In this document: positions 24,803-32,909 of the stretch, piece by piece
How the letters are laid out: each line of letters starts with the position of its first letter
Position numbering within the stretch: position 1 is the first letter of the stretch
NCBI RefSeq assembly: GCF_004361855.1
Contig: NZ_SNWQ01000003.1
Coordinates: 124,001-188,000, forward strand
Direction: 5' to 3'
Length of the DNA: 64,000 bases
From: Kribbella caucasensis
GTDB taxonomy: Bacteria; Actinomycetota; Actinomycetes; Propionibacteriales; Kribbellaceae
Made by a program: the position numbers and the translations under genes
The notes under the pieces: model-generated
Database searches by the model: none
What the model was told of the DNA's origin: nothing
What the model saw: the letters and a program-made list of their open reading frames with translations, nothing else

Positions 24803-26269
24803 TCATGGCGTCGCGTTCAGGAGGTCCAGGGCGCTTTGCTGGCGGGCTGCGTCTAGTTTGTCGACGGGGCCATACCAGCGGAGGCCGTATTGGTCCATCG
24901 GTGTGCGGTCGGTTGCGTAGGCGCGGTCGGCCTGGCGTTGGAGGTAGGCCGTGTAGGGGTGGTCGGCGAGGGCGGCGTTGAGTTTGCCGAGGCCGCGGGC
25001 GTAGGCACCCTTGAACGACGGGCCGTCGCCGCCGCAGTCGCCGGATTCGCAGGGCTCGCGGAGGATTCCGTCGGACGTGTGCAGGGAGCCGGCACTCGTC
25101 GCGGCGTCGGCGAGTTGCCGGGCGCTGGTTAGATACGAGCTGTTGTTGGTTGCCTTAGACAGCTCAGTGAGCGCGCCGATCAGCACCCCCTGGTTGTAGG
25201 TCCAGGCCGTATCGCCGTTGTTCCGGCAGGTGGCCAGATCGATGCCGTCGTTGACCAGGTTCGAGCTGTTGATCATCCCGGTCTGCTGGAACCAGGTCCA
25301 GCCGCTCTGCGCCCGCTGCAGGTAAACGGTGTCGCCGGCGACCCGGCTGTGCAGGGCGGCGTTCAGCTGGATGTAGAGCGAGTTGGTGATCGCGTTCTTG
25401 TAGGTCTTCGCCTGGCTCCACCAGACCCCGCCGCCGCACGTGCTGTCCCAGTACGCCGCCATGTGGTCGGCGTCGACTCGCGCGGTCTGGAGATAGCGCG
25501 CGTCTCCGGTCAGGTCGTACGCCGCGACCCAGGCGAGTCCCCACCAGCCAGTGTCGTCGATGTAGTCGTTGCGGAACTGGCCTTGCTGGGCGTTGAGGTT
25601 CAGGTCGTAGGTCCGGGCGATCGCGTACTGGTAGCTGCCCATCCCGGTGACCCGGATGTTGTCGATGACCGCGGTCAGGGCGTTCGCGGAGTTCCACCAG
25701 CCGGTGGTGTCGAACACTCCCGTCGAGTGGTTGTAGTACTGCATCTGCGCGGTGGCCGCCGCCGTACGGCGCTCGCCCGCGTTCCACGTGGTTCGCGCCC
25801 AGGGCGTGCAGGCGATGTCCGGTCGGTCGCCGGCCTTGCCGCAGGCCCGGAGTGCGCCGACGCCGTGGTTGTTCCAGTCGTCCACGTTGTACATCAGCGT
25901 CCGCCAGCCGCTCTGGCCGGCCGGGATCGCGGTGTTGCCGAGTCGGCTGCCCGACGCCCAGGTCCGGCCGCCGTCGAACGAGCGGTCCAGCCAGACCTCG
26001 TCACCCGGGTTGCCGTTCTCGATCGAGGCCCAGCCCATCGCGTCCGCGTCGTCGAAGTGCAGCCGCAGCGTCCGGCCGAAGATGGTCGCCGACACCGGGG
26101 ACCGGTCGCCGGGCGACAATGCGGGGTCGCGTGCGTCGCAGTACTTGTTGCAGATGGTCGCCTGCGTGGACATGCTCACCGCCGGAGTACTCGGAGGAGG
26201 AGAAGGAGCTGGCGGCGCTCCCAGGGGCAACGTTGTCAGAAGTGCAGCGGACACGACGGCAGCAATCAT
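24803..26269 (-). CDS. Secreted GH76 alpha-1,6-mannanase-type glycosidase
   Basis: The protein has 488 residues from the ATG at 26269, preceded by GAGGGAG at good spacing; an upstream frame of 14 codons is not needed. The signal peptide is [20 protein letters not shown] followed by a Pro/Ser linker. Residues about 35-125 form a small beta domain. The alpha/alpha barrel of family GH76 follows, with the defining catalytic Asp pair in [13 protein letters not shown] (Asp238-Asp239) and the conserved [20 protein letters not shown] block. GH76 enzymes cut alpha-1,6-mannan backbones such as those of fungal walls or actinobacterial lipomannan. A palindrome of LacI-operator type lies just upstream. 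A broken copy of its 3' end is present at 15.7 kb. Confidence 0.9.
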   Translation of the reverse strand: MIAAVVSAALLTTLPLGAPPAPSPPPSTPAVSMSTQATICNKYCDARDPALSPGDRSPVSATIFGRTLRLHFDDADAMGWASIENGNPGDEVWLDRSFDGGRTWASGSRLGNTAIPAGQSGWRTLMYNVDDWNNHGVGALRACGKAGDRPDIACTPWARTTWNAGERRTAAATAQMQYYNHSTGVFDTTGWWNSANALTAVIDNIRVTGMGSYQYAIARTYDLNLNAQQGQFRNDYIDDTGWWGLAWVAAYDLTGDARYLQTARVDADHMAAYWDSTCGGGVWWSQAKTYKNAITNSLYIQLNAALHSRVAGDTVYLQRAQSGWTWFQQTGMINSSNLVNDGIDLATCRNNGDTAWTYNQGVLIGALTELSKATNNSSYLTSARQLADAATSAGSLHTSDGILREPCESGDCGGDGPSFKGAYARGLGKLNAALADHPYTAYLQRQADRAYATDRTPMDQYGLRWYGPVDKLDAARQQSALDLLNATP

Positions 26270-26296
26270 CGTGGATCTCCCTCGGGGCGGTAGGGA

Positions 26297-26310
26297 AGAG
26301 AGCGCTTCCA
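26297..26310 (-). promoter_or_regulatory. LacI/CebR-type operator upstream of GH76 gene
   Basis: On the minus strand the sequence is TGGAAGCGCTCTCT. It agrees at 11 of 14 positions with TGGGAGCGCTCCCA, the CebR box that controls glycosidase genes in streptomycetes. It lies about 28 bases before the GH76 start codon, where a repressor would block transcription. Confidence 0.6.
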
Positions 26311-26463
26311 CGCAAGCTAGGCCGCGATTCGTGACCTCGTCAACACGTCGAGTGACCGGGCCGTGAGGGAAACGTGGGACAGGTGCAACTCTTGACCCTT
26401 CGTGTGCATCGACCTAGCGTGCGGCCGGGCGGATCCGGCCGGCCGCGGATTGCGAGGAGAGTG

Positions 26464-29400
26464 GTGACCGTGCGGCCGATCGCGCAACTCCTCGCGCTGG
26501 TGCTGATGTGCGGCGCGGCCGGGTTGATCTCGGGGGTGGTGCCTTCGGAAGGCGGATCGCGCGACGTGTACGCGTACCTGGAGGACCCCCAGCGGGTCGC
26601 CGAGGGACAGGTCGCGCCGCACACCAGGCTCTGGCCGTACGCCGATGACGCGGCCGCCGTCCGCTTCGGCGGTGGCACGCCATCGAGTGGCTCGCCGTAC
26701 GTGCGCTCGCTGGACGGGTCGTGGAAGTTCAACCTGTCCGCCAAGCCGTCCGCGGTGCCGGCCGGGTTCGAGAAGTCCGGGTACGACGCGTCGGGGTGGT
26801 CGACCGTGCAGGTGCCGCACACGTGGCAGAGCGACTTCCTCGATCACCCGATGTTCCGGAACGTCCCGGAGGAGCTCTGGCCGGACACCCCGCCGAAGGT
26901 GCCGCGCGACGTGAACCCGACCGGCGCCTACCTGCGGACCTTCGACATCCCCGCCTCCGAAAAGGGCCGTCGGCAACTGATCAGGTTCGAGGGGGTGACC
27001 AGCGGGTACTTCGTCTGGGTCAACGGGAAGTACGTCGGCTACGACCAGGGCGGTTACAGCCCGGCCGAGTTCGACATCACGGACAAGGTGTCGGCCGGGC
27101 GGAACACCCTCGCGGTCCAGGTTCATCGGTGGAGTGCCGGATCCTATTTGGAGGACTACGACCAGTGGCGGTACGCGGGGATCTTCCGTGACGTCTACAA
27201 CTACTCGGTGCCGAAGGCGCGGATCCAGGACGTCTACATCACCACCGACCTCGACTCGTCGTACCGGAACGCCTTGCTCACGGTCGATGCCGAGCTGATC
27301 GATGCCGGGGGCTACAAGTTGTCGGCGACCCTGCTTGATCCGCGGGGAGCGGTCGTCACCACGTTGACTGGTTTGAGTACGACGCTGACCGCGCTGGTGC
27401 CGAATCCCGCGAAGTGGTCCGACGAGACGCCGACGCTGTACACGTTGGTTCTTTCGTTGACCGCTCCCGACGGCGAGGTAGTCCACCGGACCAGTCAACG
27501 GGTCGGATTCCGTGAGATCGAGGTGCGCGACAAACAGGTCCTACTCAACGGCAAACGCATCCTCTTCAAGGGTGTGAACCGCGCCGAGACCGACCCGCAG
27601 ACCGGACGGCATGTCACCCGGGCCGCGATGGAGAAGGACGTCCGGTTGATGAAGCGGTTGCACATCAACGCGGTTCGGACGTCGCACTACGAGAGCGACC
27701 CGTACTGGTACGAGCTGGCCGATCGTTACGGCCTGCTGATCGCCGACGAGGTCGACATCGAGACGCACGCGCACGAGGCCTGCCCGGCGGTCTGCCTGGC
27801 GAGCAAACCGGAATGGCAGGCGGCGTATCACGATCGGTTCGTCGCGATGGTCGAGCGGGACAAGAACCACCCCAGCGTCGTGTTCTGGGACACCGGCAAC
27901 GAGGCCGGCCTCGGTACGGCACATTTCGCGCTGGCCGAGTGGGCCGACGCGCACGAGCCGACCCGGTTGCTCTACCACCAGTCGAACCATCCGGACGGCG
28001 ATGCGCCGTACGCCGATGTCGCGGGTCCTCGTTATCCGACCCCTGCCAGGCTGGAGCGGATGGCGCCGGGGAAGCCGATCGTGATGGGCGAGTACGCGCA
28101 TGCCATGGGCAACGGTCTGGGCAACTTCGACCAGTTCTGGGCGCTGGCGCGGAAGAACCCGTCGATCCAGGGCGGCTTCATCTGGGACTGGGCCGAACAG
28201 AACCTCTCCCAACCGCTAGTCACCACGCCTGACACCTCGCAGAAGGGTTTGCAGGCCTTCTTCGTCGGCAAGCCGTCGTTGGCCGAGGGGCGCTTCGGCC
28301 GTGGCGTCGAACTCTCCAGCCTCGATGACTACGTGGACGTGTTCCGTGATCCGGTGCTCGACATCGCCGGGCCGCTCACTCTCGACGCGTGGCTGAAACC
28401 GGGTTCGTGGACTGGGTCGCTGCCGATCCTGACCAAGGGCAAGCAGTACGCCCTGCAGCAGACCAATGCGTCGACGATCGAGTTCCGCGTCACCCTCAAC
28501 GGTCGCGAGCAGGCTGTTGCCGCTACTGTCCCGCCGGATTGGCGAACCACCTGGCATCGCGTCACCGGCACGTACGACGGGTCCGCGCTGACCTTGTACG
28601 TCGATGGTCGGCGCGCGGCGCAAACCAGAGCGAGTGGCACGATCGAGCCCGGGCTGTGGGAGGTGAACGTCGGGCGGAACGCGCAGACCCAGCAGGACCA
28701 GACCAAATCCCGGCTCGCCCATGGCACCTTCGACCGGATCCGGATCGTGCCGCGCGCGCTGACCGCCGACGAGATCGCGTCAGGTGCCGACGCCGATGAT
28801 GCCGTGCTGGCCCTCGACTTCGAGCGGGCTGTCGATGCCGGGCGGTTCCAGAGTCTGGCGGTAAGCCTGTCCGGGACCGATGGTTTGGTCAGCACAGACC
28901 GTCGACTTCAGCCGGAGACCGCGGAACTGGCCTGGGCCCAGTCGCCGCTGCGGTTCTCGTCTGCAGCGCCGGGGCTGGTCACGGTCCGGAACGAGCAGCA
29001 GTTCGCGCCGCTCACCTTCGAACTGCGCTGGACGGTCCGGCAGGCCGACGCGGTGGTCAGCCGCGGGAGCATGCCGTTGACTTTGCCGCCGGACAGCTCG
29101 CGCACGGTGCGTCTTCCGGTCGCGGCGTCGGCGGTCGAGCGGTTCCTCGACCTGGACGCGGTCTCTCGTGACGGCCTGCTCCAGCGCGACCAGTTCCCAC
29201 TCGGCGGCAAAGTCGTCGTCAACACGCCAGCCGCCGGAAAGCCCACAGTGACTACATCCGGCCGCCGGATCATCGTCTCCGGCACCGGCTTCCGCTACGC
29301 CTTCGACCGCGGCGCGCTCGTCTCGATGGTTGCTCGCGGCAAGGAGTTGCTGAAACGTGGGCCGGAGCTGGACGTCTGGCGCCCGCCGACCTCCAACGAG

Positions 29401-30192
29401 ACCTACTCCTGGGGCACCGCCGACCGCGAACTCTGGAACACTCTCGGCCTCGATCGCCTCCGCACAACTGTCGGAACCCCGCAGCTGAAACCCCTCCCCG
29501 ACGGACGAATCCAGCTGATCGTCCCCAGCGCCGTGGCCGCCCCGGGCCATGCTGATCAGCTGTCGTTCGCCCAGACCATGACCTACACGATCGACGCCGC
29601 CGGCACGATCACCCTGGCCCACCAGGTCACCCCACGCGGCACCAAGCTGACCACGTTGCCCTACCTGCCACGCATCGGCTTCTCCCTGCAGGTCCCCGAA
29701 TCCCTGAGCAGCTTCACGTATTACGGCCGCGGGCCCGAGGAGTCGTACAGCGACCGGGCATCCGGGACCCGGGTCGGTGTCTATCGGAGCAGCGTGGAAC
29801 AGCAGTACGTCCGGTACTCGCGCCCGCAGGCCCACGGGAACCACACGGGCACCCGCTGGGCGAGCTTGTCGGACTCCCGCAACGGCGTACTCGTTGCAGC
29901 TGCTCCGGGGGACACGGTCGACGTCAGCGTCACGCAGTACGACCGGCTGGATCGGGCGGAGTACGACTTCCAGCTCCCGCTGGTCCGCAACCGTGGCTGG
30001 GTGACGCTGCACGTGGAGGACGCAGAGACCGGGATGGGCGAGACCCCGAACGGCGTGCTCCCGCCGTTCCGCGTGGACCCGACCCAACCACGCTCGTACT
30101 CCGTGACCCTCCGCCCTCTACTTGTTGAGCGGGGTGATGGTGGTGCCGTCGGTCAGGTGGGCGGTCACGCGGAACGTGGTGCGGCCAGGTAG
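26464..30192 (+). CDS. GH2 beta-galactosidase with inserted LamG domain
   Basis: The protein has 1242 residues. Start candidates are GTG codons at 26464 and 26470 behind GAGGAGA; I list 26464. A hydrophobic N-terminal segment (IAQLLALVLMCGAAGLISGV) suggests export or anchoring. The sugar-binding, immunoglobulin-like and TIM-barrel domains of GH2 run to about 590, with acid/base Glu480 (WDTGNEAGLG) and nucleophile Glu543 (VMGEYAHAMGN). A concanavalin/LamG domain (about 600-775; LTLYVDGRRAAQTRAS) is inserted before the last GH2 domains, and the C-terminal beta-galactosidase small-chain domain ends near TLRPL. The final 25 residues have no counterpart in the family and are read antisense to the next gene. 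It probably removes beta-galactose together with the GH59-like enzyme. Confidence 0.88.
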   Translation: MTVRPIAQLLALVLMCGAAGLISGVVPSEGGSRDVYAYLEDPQRVAEGQVAPHTRLWPYADDAAAVRFGGGTPSSGSPYVRSLDGSWKFNLSAKPSAVPAGFEKSGYDASGWSTVQVPHTWQSDFLDHPMFRNVPEELWPDTPPKVPRDVNPTGAYLRTFDIPASEKGRRQLIRFEGVTSGYFVWVNGKYVGYDQGGYSPAEFDITDKVSAGRNTLAVQVHRWSAGSYLEDYDQWRYAGIFRDVYNYSVPKARIQDVYITTDLDSSYRNALLTVDAELIDAGGYKLSATLLDPRGAVVTTLTGLSTTLTALVPNPAKWSDETPTLYTLVLSLTAPDGEVVHRTSQRVGFREIEVRDKQVLLNGKRILFKGVNRAETDPQTGRHVTRAAMEKDVRLMKRLHINAVRTSHYESDPYWYELADRYGLLIADEVDIETHAHEACPAVCLASKPEWQAAYHDRFVAMVERDKNHPSVVFWDTGNEAGLGTAHFALAEWADAHEPTRLLYHQSNHPDGDAPYADVAGPRYPTPARLERMAPGKPIVMGEYAHAMGNGLGNFDQFWALARKNPSIQGGFIWDWAEQNLSQPLVTTPDTSQKGLQAFFVGKPSLAEGRFGRGVELSSLDDYVDVFRDPVLDIAGPLTLDAWLKPGSWTGSLPILTKGKQYALQQTNASTIEFRVTLNGREQAVAATVPPDWRTTWHRVTGTYDGSALTLYVDGRRAAQTRASGTIEPGLWEVNVGRNAQTQQDQTKSRLAHGTFDRIRIVPRALTADEIASGADADDAVLALDFERAVDAGRFQSLAVSLSGTDGLVSTDRRLQPETAELAWAQSPLRFSSAAPGLVTVRNEQQFAPLTFELRWTVRQADAVVSRGSMPLTLPPDSSRTVRLPVAASAVERFLDLDAVSRDGLLQRDQFPLGGKVVVNTPAAGKPTVTTSGRRIIVSGTGFRYAFDRGALVSMVARGKELLKRGPELDVWRPPTSNETYSWGTADRELWNTLGLDRLRTTVGTPQLKPLPDGRIQLIVPSAVAAPGHADQLSFAQTMTYTIDAAGTITLAHQVTPRGTKLTTLPYLPRIGFSLQVPESLSSFTYYGRGPEESYSDRASGTRVGVYRSSVEQQYVRYSRPQAHGNHTGTRWASLSDSRNGVLVAAAPGDTVDVSVTQYDRLDRAEYDFQLPLVRNRGWVTLHVEDAETGMGETPNGVLPPFRVDPTQPRSYSVTLRPLLVERGDGGAVGQVGGHAERGAAR

Positions 30193-31935
30193 CGCAACCA
30201 GGCGGCCCTCAACGGTGTCGGTGCCGACGGTGATGCGGTCAACGTGCCGGCTGCCGGCGGCGAGTAGATAGGTGGTGCCGTTGGGAGCTCGCCAGGCCGC
30301 GGTGGCCAGGACGTTCTGGTCGAATCGGCTGCAGATCGCGGTGTTGGTCGCCTGCCCAGCCGACAACCCGGCCGGGAACAGCCGGACGGTGGCGAGCCCA
30401 TTGCCGTCCCACGCGTCCGATCGGGTGCAGATCCAGCTGGCAGCGGTCTTGTCCGGAAGGATCTGCTCCGCGAAGAGCCAGTTGTTGGCGGCCTTGATCC
30501 CCTTGTTCTGCAAGGTTTGCAGGCCACAGACCGTCCGTGCCCAGCTCGTCAGCGCCGCGCCGCTGGTCGCCTCCCGCGGTGATCCGGCCGGTCCTTCCGG
30601 TGGTGGCGGCAGGTAGGTGAGGTGAGTCGGACTCAACCCACCAAGGTCCGTCACGAGGACCGAGTGCTTGTCGGCGATCGCTGCGGACGTCCGAAGCTCG
30701 ATGCCGGGCCAGGACGAGCAGTCGTTCGCAGGTGGCCGCACCGGCGCGGTGACACCGTCATCCTCGGCCAACAGCTGTCCCGGAGCATCCGGCTTTCGCA
30801 GATCGCGCACCACTGCCGTCGCGACCCACGGTGCGGTGAGGAAACGAACCCCTCGCGCCGATCGGCTGAGAACCACTGCGCCGGACGTCGTGATGTCCGC
30901 GTTGTCGGTGCGCGCGACGACGAGTCCGCCCTCTGCGTACCGGGCGAGCCGGCGTCCGTCGTACAGGAGGACCACGGCCGTGCCGTCCACGTCACCGGCG
31001 TACAGGAGCCGGGGTGGTTCGGTGGGCGCGGCCGTGGGTGTCCCGGCGATCCCGGTGACACCTGTCCCGGTGGACCAGGTGGTGAGGGCTTGGGTGAGGA
31101 GGGCTCTGTCGTTGATACGGCTGCCGCGGGCCGGCCAGGCGGTGAAGTCCACCCGGGCCGTGTCCTGCCAGCGGTCGGCTCCGGTACGCCACAGCTTGTC
31201 CGGGTTGAGCTGGTTCTGCTGTTGCGGCGCGGCCTGCGGTGCCTGGTCGCGGCCGGCGGAGGCGATCAGCGAGATGAGGATCGCCACCGCGAGTACGGCG
31301 GTCACTGTGATCGCGACCGCACGGCCACGGGCCTTCCGGCGCATCAGGTCGCTCGGGGCCAGCCGCACCGAACACGGGTCGAACACGGCGTCATCCAGCG
31401 GACCGTGGACCCCTGCCATCGCGTCATCGTCCAGCTCCGAGGCCTCGGTGATGGCGGCCTGCGGGTGCTGGACTCCCATCGCGCGCAGCTCGTGCTCGAC
31501 CTCGTCGATGGGCACCGACTCGGCCCGGACCAGTGCCCAGGCGGCCCGTGCCTCCGGTGAACGAGTCGCGAGCGCCTGATCGAGGGCCAGGTCGTCGGCT
31601 GCCCCCGATCGCGGGAACAACCGCAGCCCCCAGACCTGCGGCAGCAACCGCAGCGGCGTACGGCTGTGGGCCTGACGCACCGCGTCCCGGATCACGCGAC
31701 GGCGGAGGAAGCCGGCGGCACTCAGCTCGCCGGCCAGCTGGCGCTCGAGTCTTCGCCGGTCCGGCAGGGCCCGCTGGACCACCCCATGCGCGGCGAGGAT
31801 CCGCCGATGCCGCCCGAGCGCGGGCGGCAGCACCAGGTACGCCAGCCGCACCAGCGCGGCGTAGTTCTCCAGCAGGGCGGTCTCGACCTCGGCCGGCCCG
31901 ACCGTCCTTCGATCCAACGTTAAAACGTCCGCCAT
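30118..31935 (-). CDS. Membrane-anchored protein with sigma-factor-like N-terminus, function unknown
   Basis: The protein has 605 residues from the ATG at 31935 (MADVLTLDRRTVGPAEVETA); the open frame continues 18 codons upstream without support. Residues about 20-130 are helical and look like a distant sigma-factor region 2 (ALVRLAYLVLPPALGRHRRI), without the usual promoter-recognition residues. One membrane helix lies near 212-232 (VAITVTAVLAVAILISLIAS). The large C-terminal part is outside the cell in the simplest topology and contains beta-rich stretches such as LLYAGDVDGTAVVLLYDGRR and paired Cys. This architecture suggests a sensor or envelope protein; I know no function. It converges on the GH2 gene with a 75-base overlap. 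Confidence 0.7.
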   Translation of the reverse strand: MADVLTLDRRTVGPAEVETALLENYAALVRLAYLVLPPALGRHRRILAAHGVVQRALPDRRRLERQLAGELSAAGFLRRRVIRDAVRQAHSRTPLRLLPQVWGLRLFPRSGAADDLALDQALATRSPEARAAWALVRAESVPIDEVEHELRAMGVQHPQAAITEASELDDDAMAGVHGPLDDAVFDPCSVRLAPSDLMRRKARGRAVAITVTAVLAVAILISLIASAGRDQAPQAAPQQQNQLNPDKLWRTGADRWQDTARVDFTAWPARGSRINDRALLTQALTTWSTGTGVTGIAGTPTAAPTEPPRLLYAGDVDGTAVVLLYDGRRLARYAEGGLVVARTDNADITTSGAVVLSRSARGVRFLTAPWVATAVVRDLRKPDAPGQLLAEDDGVTAPVRPPANDCSSWPGIELRTSAAIADKHSVLVTDLGGLSPTHLTYLPPPPEGPAGSPREATSGAALTSWARTVCGLQTLQNKGIKAANNWLFAEQILPDKTAASWICTRSDAWDGNGLATVRLFPAGLSAGQATNTAICSRFDQNVLATAAWRAPNGTTYLLAAGSRHVDRITVGTDTVEGRLVALPGRTTFRVTAHLTDGTTITPLNK

Positions 31936-32053
31936 AGCGACCCCGTCACATCCTCGCTTTGACCCGCCTACCCCTGTCCCAACGAGCAACTTCCTGCGCG
32001 GTCACACATCTCCCGGACTTTCTCCGGCGGGCGTGGCGGTTATCCTCGGCCTC

Positions 32054-32905
32054 GTGAGCACCACGAGCGACACCAACGGGGTCGAGCCGAACGCCGACGC
32101 GGTGACCGGGCGGTGGGACGGCGTCGACGTGCATTTCGGCGAGGAAGGCGGCCGGCTGACATACGGCAGCTACCTGCGGCTGGGGGCCCTGCTCGACCAA
32201 CAGCGGCTGGAATCCGATCCGCCGGCCCACGACGAGCTGCTGTTCATCACCATCCACCAGGTGTACGAGCTGTGGTTCAAGCAGGTCCTGCACGAGTTGA
32301 CCGCGTCCCGCGACGCGATGCTGGCCGACGAGCTCTGGCTGGCCGAGCACCTGCTCCGCCGGGTGCACACGATCGAGCGCATCCTCACCCAGCAGGTCGA
32401 CATCCTGGAGACGATGACCCCGCAGGACTTCGGGGAGTTCCGGCACCGGTTGTCGCCGGCCAGCGGGTTCCAGTCGGTGCAGTTCCGCGAGATCGAGTTC
32501 CTGTCCGGCGCGAAGGACCCGTCGTTCGTGAAGCGCTTCCGCGGCCTCACCGACGCCGAACGCACCCGCCTCGAACAGCGCCTGGAAGAACCGACCCTCT
32601 GGGACGCCTACCTCGCCGTGCTCCGCGCCGCCGGCTTCCCCACCGATTCGGAGGACGAGATCCGCACCGCGCTGCAGACCGTCGCCGCCGACCGCAGCAA
32701 GTACGCCGCGATCTGGGAGCTCGCCGAAGCCCTCCTCCAGCACGACGAGCTGGCTGCCGCCTGGCGAGCCCGCCACGTCGTCATGGTCGAACGCATGATC
32801 GGCGCCAAACCCGGTACCGGCGGCTCCTCCGGCGCCGGCTACCTCCGTTCCCGCCTGGACCTCCGGTACTACCCCCTCCTCTGGCGCCTCCGCACAACGC
32901 TGTAG
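32054..32905 (+). CDS. kynA: Tryptophan 2,3-dioxygenase
   Basis: This 283-residue cytoplasmic haem enzyme opens the indole ring of L-tryptophan to N-formylkynurenine, the first step of the kynurenine pathway. I start at the GTG at 32054. The substrate-pocket motif LLFITIHQVYELWFKQVLHE, FQSVQFREIEFLSG, and the proximal haem His241 in RARHVVMVERMIGAKPGTGG are all present, and the length is typical. No other kynurenine-pathway gene is in the window, so the gene stands alone. Its stop lies four bases from the stop of the large helicase gene on the other strand. Confidence 0.95.
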   Translation: MSTTSDTNGVEPNADAVTGRWDGVDVHFGEEGGRLTYGSYLRLGALLDQQRLESDPPAHDELLFITIHQVYELWFKQVLHELTASRDAMLADELWLAEHLLRRVHTIERILTQQVDILETMTPQDFGEFRHRLSPASGFQSVQFREIEFLSGAKDPSFVKRFRGLTDAERTRLEQRLEEPTLWDAYLAVLRAAGFPTDSEDEIRTALQTVAADRSKYAAIWELAEALLQHDELAAAWRARHVVMVERMIGAKPGTGGSSGAGYLRSRLDLRYYPLLWRLRTTL

Positions 32906-32909
32906 CTCG

